Positions 9,561 through 16,824 of a stretch of DNA of 64,000 bases are shown in pieces (positions within the stretch are counted from its first letter, which is position 1; the number at the start of each line of letters is the position of its first letter). The DNA is taken from contig NZ_JAUXVR010000007.1 of assembly GCF_030680395.1 (NCBI RefSeq), positions 124,001 to 188,000 on the forward strand, in the 5' to 3' direction. This stretch comes from Methylobacter sp. Its GTDB lineage: Bacteria; Pseudomonadota; Gammaproteobacteria; Methylococcales; Methylomonadaceae. A program made the position numbers and the translations under genes. The notes under the pieces are model-generated. The model was given only the letters and a program-made list of their open reading frames with translations, made no database searches and was not told where the DNA came from.

Positions 9561-9854
9561 ATGTTTTTTGCGTTGTCGCATTATAAAAGTTGTTTTGTCG
9601 CAAATCTAGCGGCGCGCTACACATTTACGGAAGTAATTACAGTCCTGCGGGGCAAACTAGGCAATGGCATGGGTGAAAAATTTGACACAAAAAAGGGCGA
9701 GATGCTTAACGTAGGTTCAAGCTTTGTGTTACCCGCTGGACACACTCACTATGTTTGGACCACTGATGAGGAAACAATCGTCGAACTAATCGCTACTGGG
9801 CCATGGGATATTATTTATACGAATCCGACCGATGATCCACGCAAAAATAAATAG
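9561..9854 (+). pseudogene. Cupin-family protein, N-terminally decayed remnant
   Basis: The frame reads 97 residues. From about residue 24 onward it follows a cupin pattern well (VITVLRGKLGNGMGEKFD, LPAGHTHYVWT, GPWDIIYTNPTDDPR). The upstream part of the barrel and the usual first metal-binding histidine motif (H-x-H-type before EHVTV) are missing. In their place is an unrelated lead sequence right after the phage gene. This looks like a cellular gene whose 5' part was lost when the phage DNA arrived or decayed. There is no clear ribosome binding site. It could still be expressed as a short protein, but a working metal cupin is unlikely. Confidence 0.55.
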
Positions 9855-9981
9855 CGGGGAAATGGAATTATGAACTCCAGTAGGATTTTAATGACAGCTT
9901 TCGGATTTACTGCCGCCACATGTTCAAATATTTGAATGTCGCAGAGTGGCCGATAGCTGTAATTGGATTCTACGCGCTACG

Positions 9982-10209
9982 TTAGCGAACAACAGACACT
10001 TCACTAAACCCTAACTCAAACAATACCCCCACCGCAGCATCCAATCGCTTAAATACCCGCACATGACCTCGTGCCGCTTCGAGCGTCGGATTCAGCTTAT
10101 GGGTTCCGGCCAGCGTGACCGTCCAGCCTTCGCCTTGTTTGTATTTTTTTACGACAGGCGTTTCCAGCGCCCCGGCCTGAAAGAGTAGTTCCGCTTCCTT
10201 GATGTTCAC
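9982..10209 (-). CDS. Small protein following the PIN toxin gene, unknown function
   Basis: A 75-residue protein whose start lies one base after the stop of the PIN-domain gene on the same strand, so the two are probably co-transcribed. The sequence has a predicted helix at the N-terminus (MNIKEAELLFQAGALE), a central basic beta segment (KQGEGWTVTLAGTHK) and a C-terminal helix (RLDAAVGVLFELGF). It may be a third member of the toxin-antitoxin operon or a small DNA-binding accessory. I do not recognise a family. Confidence 0.55.
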   Translation of the reverse strand: MNIKEAELLFQAGALETPVVKKYKQGEGWTVTLAGTHKLNPTLEAARGHVRVFKRLDAAVGVLFELGFSEVSVVR

Positions 10210-10210
10210 G

Positions 10211-10636
10211 TCAATTCAGCCCGTTAGTCGATTCTGGGATGATCAGCTCAACGCTAGGGAAGTAGGTACTGAACCGCCCTTTATCGTGAGATACCAAGGC
10301 ATAACCGGACACTGCCGCATGAGCGCCGATAAAAAAATCCGGAAGCACGTTGCCTTTCTCGCCTTTGCGTCTCTTGTATTGCAAAAACGCTTTTCCGGCC
10401 AGGAACAGGGCTTCTCTCGGAATCGACTTCATGGCAAAGCCCAGCGACTCGAATAGCGCTTCCACTTCTTCAATACGCGCAAAGCCAACTGAACACTCGG
10501 CGTAAATGATCGGGTTGATGACCATTGTGTTGTTCTGGTCCAGCCGTTCCAAGGTTGAGGCGCTCCATTCAAACCAGGCGCTTTCAGGGTCGGCCAGATC
10601 GGTGATAATACAGCTGTCAATCAGGATGACGGCCAC
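10211..10636 (-). CDS. vapC: PIN-domain ribonuclease, VapC-like toxin
   Basis: A 141-residue PIN domain of usual toxin length. The acidic metal-binding set is visible: Asp7 (LIDSC), Glu47 (YAECSVG), Asp100 (LPDFFIGAHA) and Asp118 (VSHDKGRFSTYFP). VapC toxins cleave specific RNAs such as initiator tRNA. The gene overlaps the upstream AbrB-type antitoxin gene by 16 bases, the normal arrangement for translationally coupled toxin-antitoxin pairs. The pair lies just beyond the phage tail block, so it could be prophage or mobile cargo. All catalytic positions are intact. Confidence 0.85.
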   Translation of the reverse strand: MAVILIDSCIITDLADPESAWFEWSASTLERLDQNNTMVINPIIYAECSVGFARIEEVEALFESLGFAMKSIPREALFLAGKAFLQYKRRKGEKGNVLPDFFIGAHAAVSGYALVSHDKGRFSTYFPSVELIIPESTNGLN

Positions 10637-10866
10637 GATTCGCCCCGCGTCAGCGCCATGATGTCATCGGTGCTCATCGTCAGATTGCCCGTATTATGGG
10701 CGGTCCGGAACCGGCTGACTCTCTTTTTAGAAGTTTTCGCTTTGTTGATATACCAACGCCCGTTTTCATCCTGAAGGAATTCGATCTCGGTTTCAGCGGG
10801 CAGAATGCCCATGCTTTCCCTGACATTCTGGGGGATAGTTACTTGGCCTTTGCTTGTTACGCGCAT
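10621..10866 (-). CDS. vapB: AbrB/MazE-fold antitoxin of the VapC-like toxin
   Basis: Best start is ATG at 10866, which has AGGTGA five bases upstream. A GTG at 10875 would put the ribosome binding site inside the gene. The 81-residue product begins MRVTSKGQVTIPQNVRE, the hallmark of the SpoVT/AbrB swapped-hairpin DNA-binding domain (residues 1-45). The C-terminal tail (FRTAHNTGNLTMSTDDIMAL) is the likely toxin-wrapping segment. It should bind the operator repeats just upstream and neutralise the PIN toxin. Confidence 0.85.
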   Translation of the reverse strand: MRVTSKGQVTIPQNVRESMGILPAETEIEFLQDENGRWYINKAKTSKKRVSRFRTAHNTGNLTMSTDDIMALTRGESWPSS

Positions 10867-10884
10867 AATGATCACCTGTTTATG

Positions 10885-10915
10885 AGTAATACTTAAATAG
10901 TAATACTTTAGTATT
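10885..10915. promoter_or_regulatory. Probable operator of the AbrB/PIN toxin-antitoxin operon
   Basis: Immediately upstream of the antitoxin start there are two direct copies of AGTAATACTT (10885-10894 and 10899-10908), and the second forms a palindrome AATACT-TT-AGTATT (10902-10915). Paired palindromic sites at this position are typical autoregulation sites for AbrB-type antitoxins. Function is inferred from position. Confidence 0.5.
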
Positions 10916-11012
10916 GATAAAGTAAATAGCGGATATGACGATTAGGGAGTTGATACGGGTATTAATTTTTGATATAACAAAAATACACTTTTGTTTTATC
11001 AAAAACAAATAT

Positions 11013-11744
11013 ATGTCAAAAGCTGTATGGTTGAGCCTATTCTTGTTAATGCCGTTCCGGGCAGCCGCCTGGGAAGACGACAACGTTTTGTCGTTTATCA
11101 GTCAGGCGAACCCGATCATTCAGGCGCAGCACAATGTAACCAGGGCTTATGCAAAGCCTGATTCGGTGACCTGGGCGCTGCAAAACACCTCGTTAAGCGG
11201 TCGCCTGGGTTACGGCGGCACCGACTTCCGGAACGAGCCTTACACGGCTTATGGCGGCCTGCAAATTAGCATCCCGTTATCGTCAATCAAGGAAGACCGC
11301 GAACAAGCCTTGAAGTTAGTAGCCGAGGCCAAAGAAACCGAGGATATGCACACCAAAGTGATTATGGATACTGCCCAATTGAGGACACTGGAAGCTGAGC
11401 TGGCCGCTTCGGAAGTCCGGCGAAAATTTTTGAAGGAAAAGGCCGCTTGGTTGAAAGACAGGATCGACAAAGGCTACTCTTCGGAGATGGATCAACTCTG
11501 GGACATCGGCAGCAAATTGAACATCGAAGACGCTCTAATTGCCAAGGTGGACGTATTGGCGAATACGCAGCGCTACAAGCTGGCTAAATACGCCGTTACA
11601 CGAAATTATTTACACCCTCGTTTCCCGGAGAACATGGCATGCACTACGCGAGCAACGAGTCCAACAACGGTTGTAATTTATGCGCTTGACGCTGCCGGGC
11701 TAGTACTATTCAGAACGTTGGGAATTAGACCTTCCAGGTTTTAG
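11013..11744 (+). CDS. Exported coiled-coil protein, TolC-like fragment, probably truncated
   Basis: I start at ATG 11013, which gives a clean signal peptide (MSKAVWLSLFLLMPFRAAAW); an upstream in-frame ATG at 10935 would add residues before it. The mature part starts with a short beta segment (LSGRLGYGGTDF, YTAYGGLQISIPL) and then about 110 residues of heptad-rich helix (KEDREQAL to RYKLAKYAV). This resembles one strand-plus-hairpin repeat of a TolC-type outer-membrane efflux protein, but only half the usual length is present. The last 45 residues (from about NYLHPRF) look unlike the rest, and the final LGIRPSRF is encoded by a palindromic repeat whose loop supplies the stop codon. I therefore infer 3' truncation. 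Family call is tentative. Confidence 0.5.
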   Translation: MSKAVWLSLFLLMPFRAAAWEDDNVLSFISQANPIIQAQHNVTRAYAKPDSVTWALQNTSLSGRLGYGGTDFRNEPYTAYGGLQISIPLSSIKEDREQALKLVAEAKETEDMHTKVIMDTAQLRTLEAELAASEVRRKFLKEKAAWLKDRIDKGYSSEMDQLWDIGSKLNIEDALIAKVDVLANTQRYKLAKYAVTRNYLHPRFPENMACTTRATSPTTVVIYALDAAGLVLFRTLGIRPSRF

Positions 11745-11758
11745 AAACCTGGAAGGTC
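11728..11758. repeat. Perfect 14-bp palindrome with gene stop codon in its loop
   Basis: The arms GACCTTCCAGGTTT (11728-11741) and AAACCTGGAAGGTC (11745-11758) are perfectly complementary with the loop TAG (11742-11744), which is the stop of the upstream reading frame. It lies between convergent genes, so it could act as a bidirectional terminator, although it lacks a T tract. It has the look of a dispersed palindromic element. Confidence 0.7.
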
Positions 11759-11780
11759 AGCATACCGATATCTTATCGTC

Positions 11781-12395
11781 CTACGCAAGCAGTGAAGTTA
11801 ATAAAGGCCGCAGATTAGGCAACTGGCGTTGCCGGGTTAACCTATTGGCGATGATGATGCTTTTTAATTCAGTCAGCGCCAGTGCAAAGTCATCATTAAC
11901 CACCAGATAATCAAACTCGTCATGGTGGCGGATTTCGGTCACCGCATCGCGCATCCGGCGGGCAATAATCTGTTCATCATCCTGGCCCCGGTTTCTAAGG
12001 CGCTGCAACAGCACTTCCGTCGATGGCGGCAGGATAAAAATCGACAGACTGTCGGGCAGCAGTTTTTTTATTTGCTCCGCACCCTGCCAGTCGATCTCGA
12101 GAATCACGTCCAAGCCCCGGTTCAGGTTTTCTTCCACGGTCTGTTGCGCGGTGCCGTAAAAATTGTCAAAAACCCGGGCATGTTCAAGAAACGCCTGTTG
12201 TTCCTGCATGGCTTGAAAATCAGCGACAGTGACAAAGTAGTAATCCTGACCGTGTGTTTCGCCGGGTCGCATCTGGCGGGTGGTATGGGAGATTGATACG
12301 GTCAGGTCGTCCAGATCGGCAACCAGTTGTTTGACCAGGCTGGTTTTACCGGCACCGGACGGGGCGGAAATAATATACAGTTTGCCGATATTCAT
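11781..12395 (-). CDS. gmk: Guanylate kinase
   Basis: Phosphorylates GMP to GDP with ATP in the cytoplasm. With the start at ATG 12395 the protein is 204 residues, the normal length. The open frame extends 18 codons further upstream, but those residues do not belong to the family. The P-loop SAPSGAGKTSLV lies at about residues 9-20. It is followed by the GMP-binding region (SHTTRQMRPGETHGQDYYFV) and the lid region with RLRNRGQDDEQIIARR. In many gammaproteobacteria gmk precedes rpoZ and spoT; here it ends towards the convergent 11013 gene, with no rpoZ. Confidence 0.95.
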   Translation of the reverse strand: MNIGKLYIISAPSGAGKTSLVKQLVADLDDLTVSISHTTRQMRPGETHGQDYYFVTVADFQAMQEQQAFLEHARVFDNFYGTAQQTVEENLNRGLDVILEIDWQGAEQIKKLLPDSLSIFILPPSTEVLLQRLRNRGQDDEQIIARRMRDAVTEIRHHDEFDYLVVNDDFALALTELKSIIIANRLTRQRQLPNLRPLLTSLLA

Positions 12396-12611
12396 AAATC
12401 TAAAGGTGAAAGGTTCAAGATCGAATCTATTTTGTATGAGTACACACAAATTTAAAGAGCCTACATGATACAGGATGCTATTGCTCGGACAAAGTAGCCG
12501 TCAGGGCCACGGTATGTTTTCCGGTTTCCAATCATCAATCGAGTTCGCTGTGCGCGCTATTAAACTTGGGAAGCCGCCAATCAGCAGAATGAAAGACAGG
12601 AGTGCAAGCTC

Positions 12612-12635
12612 GGGGCAACCACAAGGGATTGCCCC
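12612..12635 (-). terminator. Hairpin downstream of pgl
   Basis: GGGGCAA (12612-12618) pairs with TTGCCCC (12629-12635), 10 bases after the pgl stop on the minus strand. No T tract follows, so it is a hairpin that may mark the transcript end rather than a classical terminator. Confidence 0.4.
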
Positions 12636-12644
12636 TTCAATCAA

Positions 12645-13328
<684 letters not shown>

Positions 13329-14822
13329 TTAGTTACACTCCGGGGTTAATGAACTGCGCCATGATTGGCTTTCTTTATCGAATAGGCGGCGGCTGTCTTC
13401 GGGTCCCCAGGAACCGGCGGGATAGGTGGCGATATAGTCACGTTCAATCGCCCAGGTTTGCAGGATGGGATCGACAATGCGCCACGCATATTCTACTTCA
13501 TCAAAGCGCAGAAATAACGAGCGGTCGCCTTTTAAGACGTCCAGCAATAAGTCTTCATAGGCGTCGATGGCTTTTTCATTCTGCTGGCGAAAACTGGCGT
13601 CCAGGGTGCTGGAGCGGGTGCGCATCTCCAGGCCGGGTTCTTTTACCGTCATTTCAATACGGATGCATTCTTCCGGCTGTATACCCAGCAGTACCCAGTT
13701 AGGGTTCATGCATTGCACCTCGGTGCCGCGGAAAAACTGTAACGGCGGGTGGCGAAAACAAATCGAAATAGTCGATTGCGCCTTGGCCATGCGCTTGCCG
13801 GTGCGCAAGTAAAACGGTACGCCCCGCCAGCGCCAGTTATCGATATACAGCTTTATCGCGGCATAGGTTTCGGTCATGCTGTTGGCCGGTATGCCGTCTT
13901 CCTGTAGATAGCCGCTGACCTGCTCGCCGTCCACACGGCCTTTCGCATATTGAGCGCGGAAGGCATGCCCGTGCACCGCTTCCCTGGGGATAGGGCGGAT
14001 GGATTTCAGGACTTTGACTTTTTCGTCGCGGAGGGACTCGGCTTCCATAGAAACAGGCGGTTCCATGGCGACCAGGGTCAGCAATTGCAACAGATGGCTT
14101 TGCAGCATGTCGCGCATGGCCCCGGCGTTGTCATAGTAATCGGCGCGACTGCCTATGCCGATATCTTCGGAATGGGTAATCTGGATATGGTCGATATAAT
14201 TGCGGTTCCATAACGGTTCCAGCATCACATTGGCAAAACGAAACACCAGCACATTTTGTACGGTGCCTTTACCCAGATAATGATCGATACGGTAAATTTG
14301 CTGTTCCGTTAAATAGCGGCTGATACGTTTTTGCAGGGCCTTGGCGCTGTCCAGATCGTAACCGAAAGGTTTTTCAATGATTACCCGACGCCAACCGTAT
14401 TCTTCATCGAATAGGTGGTTATTGCTTAACATCTCCATGACAGTGCCAAAGTCCGAGGGGCTTATAGAAAGATAGAAGGCGATGTTTTTAGGGAATTGGT
14501 TTTCCCGGTTGAGCGTATCGACCAATTCGGTATAGCACTGCGCCTGTTTTATATCGCCTTGATGATAATACAAGCGAGCGCTAAAGCGCTGGAACACGGT
14601 TTCATCAAAATCGCCTGGAGCCTTGGCCTGAATCATCTGCCTGACTTCTTCCAGCCATTTCTGCTGATCCCAGGGTCTGCGGCCTATTGCCAGAATACGG
14701 GTGCCTTCAGGCAAGCGCTTTGCGGCATCCAGATGATACAGCGCCGGCATTAATTTAATTCGGGACAAATTTCCGGTGGCGCCAAAAATGGCGTAAGTGC
14801 AGGGTTCGGCTTTCATCATCAT
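13329..14822 (-). CDS. zwf: Glucose-6-phosphate 1-dehydrogenase
   Basis: Oxidises glucose 6-phosphate with NAD(P)+ to 6-phosphogluconolactone. About 497 residues, normal length. The nucleotide-binding start reads IFGATGNLSRIKLMPALY, and the catalytic signature RIDHYLGKGTVQN, with the active-site histidine, sits near residue 190. I choose ATG 14822, placed correctly behind GAGG; GTG 14828 is too close to that site, and three ATG codons in a row leave 14822, 14819 or 14816 possible. Middle gene of gnd-zwf-pgl, with about 60 bases to gnd, so probably one operon. Confidence 0.95.
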   Translation of the reverse strand: MMMKAEPCTYAIFGATGNLSRIKLMPALYHLDAAKRLPEGTRILAIGRRPWDQQKWLEEVRQMIQAKAPGDFDETVFQRFSARLYYHQGDIKQAQCYTELVDTLNRENQFPKNIAFYLSISPSDFGTVMEMLSNNHLFDEEYGWRRVIIEKPFGYDLDSAKALQKRISRYLTEQQIYRIDHYLGKGTVQNVLVFRFANVMLEPLWNRNYIDHIQITHSEDIGIGSRADYYDNAGAMRDMLQSHLLQLLTLVAMEPPVSMEAESLRDEKVKVLKSIRPIPREAVHGHAFRAQYAKGRVDGEQVSGYLQEDGIPANSMTETYAAIKLYIDNWRWRGVPFYLRTGKRMAKAQSTISICFRHPPLQFFRGTEVQCMNPNWVLLGIQPEECIRIEMTVKEPGLEMRTRSSTLDASFRQQNEKAIDAYEDLLLDVLKGDRSLFLRFDEVEYAWRIVDPILQTWAIERDYIATYPAGSWGPEDSRRLFDKESQSWRSSLTPECN

Positions 14823-14883
14823 CAGCACTACCTCGTTTTTTTAGAAAAGTGGGGACGAGGTAGCGTAACCCAAAACGCTTTAT

Positions 14884-16329
14884 TTAAACAGTATAGGTAG
14901 TGGATGCGGTTTTTCCGCCATGTCCGGTCCAATCAGTATGAAAAAACCGGCCTCTGGGTTGATCTACCCGTTCATACGTATGCGCACCGAAATAATCCCG
15001 TTGCGCCTGCAATAGATTAGCCGGTAATTTTTCACTGCGATAGCCGTCGTAAAAGGCCAGTGCGGAAGAAAGTGCCGGGGTCGGGATGCTTAGCTCAATA
15101 CCTAATATCACCGCTTTCCGCCAGCCTTTGTCGGCCTGCTTCATGGCACTGGCAAAGAAATCGGCGAACAGCAGGTTTTCCAGATCGGGATCGGCATCAT
15201 AGGCCTCTTTGATGTCGTTTAAAAACCGGCTGCGAATAACACAGCCGCCGCGCCACATCAAGGCAATATCGCCATAATTAAGCGACAGGTTATATTCCTT
15301 GGACGCTTCGCGCATCAAGCGGAAACCTTGGGCGTAAGAGATAATTTTGGCTGCATATAAAGCATCGCCAATGGCACTAATGATGTCTTTCTTGTCGCCG
15401 ATAAACCTCAGTGCCCGTTTAGGGAGTACAGACGCGGCCTTAACCCGTTCGTCTTTTTGGGCGGATAAGCAGCGGGCAAATACCGCTTCGCCGATCAGGG
15501 TTAAAGGAATGCCCAAGTCCATGGCGTTGATGCCGGTCCATTTGCCGGTACCTTTCTGCCCGGCTGTATCAAGGATTTTTTTCAGCAGCAGCTGACCGTC
15601 TTCATCTTTGTACGCCAAAATGGCGGCGGTAATTTCAATCAGGTAAGAGCTTAACGGACCCTGATTCCATGCAGAAAATATTGAGCGCAATTCATTAGCG
15701 CCCAGGCTCAAGCCGTCGGACAGCAATTGATAAGCTTCACCGATTAGCTGCATGTCGCCGTATTCAATACCGTTATGCACCATCTTGACGTAGTGACCTG
15801 CCCCGTTATCGCCAACCCATTCGCAGCAAGGTTCACCATTGACCTGCGCGCTGATGGACTGAAAAATGGGTTTGACGGCAGGCCATGCGTCTTTATTGCC
15901 GCCGGGCATAATGGACGGCCCGTGTCTTGCTCCTTCTTCTCCGCCGGAAACGCCGGCGCCTACGTAAAGGATATTTTGTTCTTTTAGGGCGATAGTGCGG
16001 CGGGCGGTATCGGTGAACAGCGAGTTGCCGCCGTCGACAATAATATCGTCGGCCGATAACAACGGCACTAACTTGTCGATATACTGATCGACAACCTCGC
16101 CCGCTTTAACCATCAACATAATGATGCGCGGCGATTCCAGGCTATCGGCCAACTCTTCCAGCGAGTGCGTGCCGATAATCTCGGTATCTTTAGCCGGGCC
16201 GTCCAGGAATTCATCTACTTTACTGAGTGTGCGATTATGCACTGCTACTCTAAAGCCATGGTCGTTCATATTAAGAGCCAGGTTTTGCCCCATGACCGCC
16301 AAACCGATTAAACCGATATTTGCTTTCAT
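14884..16329 (-). CDS. gnd: 6-phosphogluconate dehydrogenase, decarboxylating
   Basis: Converts 6-phosphogluconate and NADP+ to ribulose 5-phosphate, CO2 and NADPH. The 481-residue length is that of the long, dimeric form. The Rossmann motif GLAVMGQNLALN lies at residues 9-20, with HNRTLSKVDEF binding the cofactor phosphate. The catalytic block GAGHYVKMVHNGIEYGDMQ holds the active-site lysine near residue 185. It is the first gene of the gnd-zwf-pgl block. In ribulose monophosphate methylotrophs this reaction both burns formaldehyde carbon and regenerates the formaldehyde acceptor. That link is inferred, because no hexulose phosphate synthase gene is in the window. Confidence 0.96.
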   Translation of the reverse strand: MKANIGLIGLAVMGQNLALNMNDHGFRVAVHNRTLSKVDEFLDGPAKDTEIIGTHSLEELADSLESPRIIMLMVKAGEVVDQYIDKLVPLLSADDIIVDGGNSLFTDTARRTIALKEQNILYVGAGVSGGEEGARHGPSIMPGGNKDAWPAVKPIFQSISAQVNGEPCCEWVGDNGAGHYVKMVHNGIEYGDMQLIGEAYQLLSDGLSLGANELRSIFSAWNQGPLSSYLIEITAAILAYKDEDGQLLLKKILDTAGQKGTGKWTGINAMDLGIPLTLIGEAVFARCLSAQKDERVKAASVLPKRALRFIGDKKDIISAIGDALYAAKIISYAQGFRLMREASKEYNLSLNYGDIALMWRGGCVIRSRFLNDIKEAYDADPDLENLLFADFFASAMKQADKGWRKAVILGIELSIPTPALSSALAFYDGYRSEKLPANLLQAQRDYFGAHTYERVDQPRGRFFHTDWTGHGGKTASTTYTV

Positions 16330-16824
16330 ATTTATTTTTGCGCTTAAAAAGAATGAGGATGAAATTTACTAACGTAAGATGGCTAATCGCTCGTTCCCCG
16401 GATTTTAAACAGCGATTCTGAAGCTCCCGTTAAGTCAATTGCTTACTCCGGCACCTGTTTTACCTTGCGCCTTTGGATAAACAACAACGATGAAACCGGA
16501 AACGCTACAATCGGGGATATCTTTGCTGAGCTTGTCGTATCGGTTTCCGGCAACAGCCGATGTTCATGCAGCCATGACACAGAACTGTTCGGATTATCGA
16601 GCATGACCATTTACAGCACGCTGTATTGGCCGGACAGCTAGGGGGAAGAGGGTAGAGCAAACGGGTTGCTCAGACAATCAGTAGACTTACCTAATTTGAT
16701 GTTCTCAATTACGGCATTTCCAATAATGATGAATTAGCTTACCGTTCGCCCTGAGCTTATCAAAGGGCCGATACCTCTTAGGTATGGCTCGACAAGCTCA
16801 GGGCAATGGAAGAAATACTATAAC
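16330..16824. other. Intergenic region between gnd and the receptor gene
   Basis: About 495 bases with no convincing gene. The gnd promoter should lie near 16330-16450 (no clear boxes seen). The segment 16480-16640 has short open stretches that may be degraded coding sequence. The last 80 bases contain a nested palindrome described separately. I see no RNA gene. Confidence 0.6.
16744..16804. repeat. Nested REP-type palindrome
   Basis: The outer arms GCCCTGAGCTTATC (16748-16761) and GACAAGCTCAGGGC (16791-16804) pair with one mismatch. An inner perfect hairpin ATACCT-CTT-AGGTAT (16771-16785) sits in the loop. The outer sequence belongs to the widespread GTTCGCCCTGAGC / CGACAGGCTCAGG type of dispersed repeat, with related pieces at 19345-19367 and 33869-33886. 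It ends 20 bases from the receptor stop and may terminate that transcript. Confidence 0.7.

Noticed and set aside
9871-9936. Short ATG-initiated frame of about 21 codons after the cupin remnant
   Set aside because: Too short, and no recognisable sequence. Probably decayed DNA at the phage boundary.
13349-14753. Plus-strand open frames opposite zwf
   Set aside because: They are antisense shadows of a clearly recognisable enzyme gene with full motifs on the minus strand.
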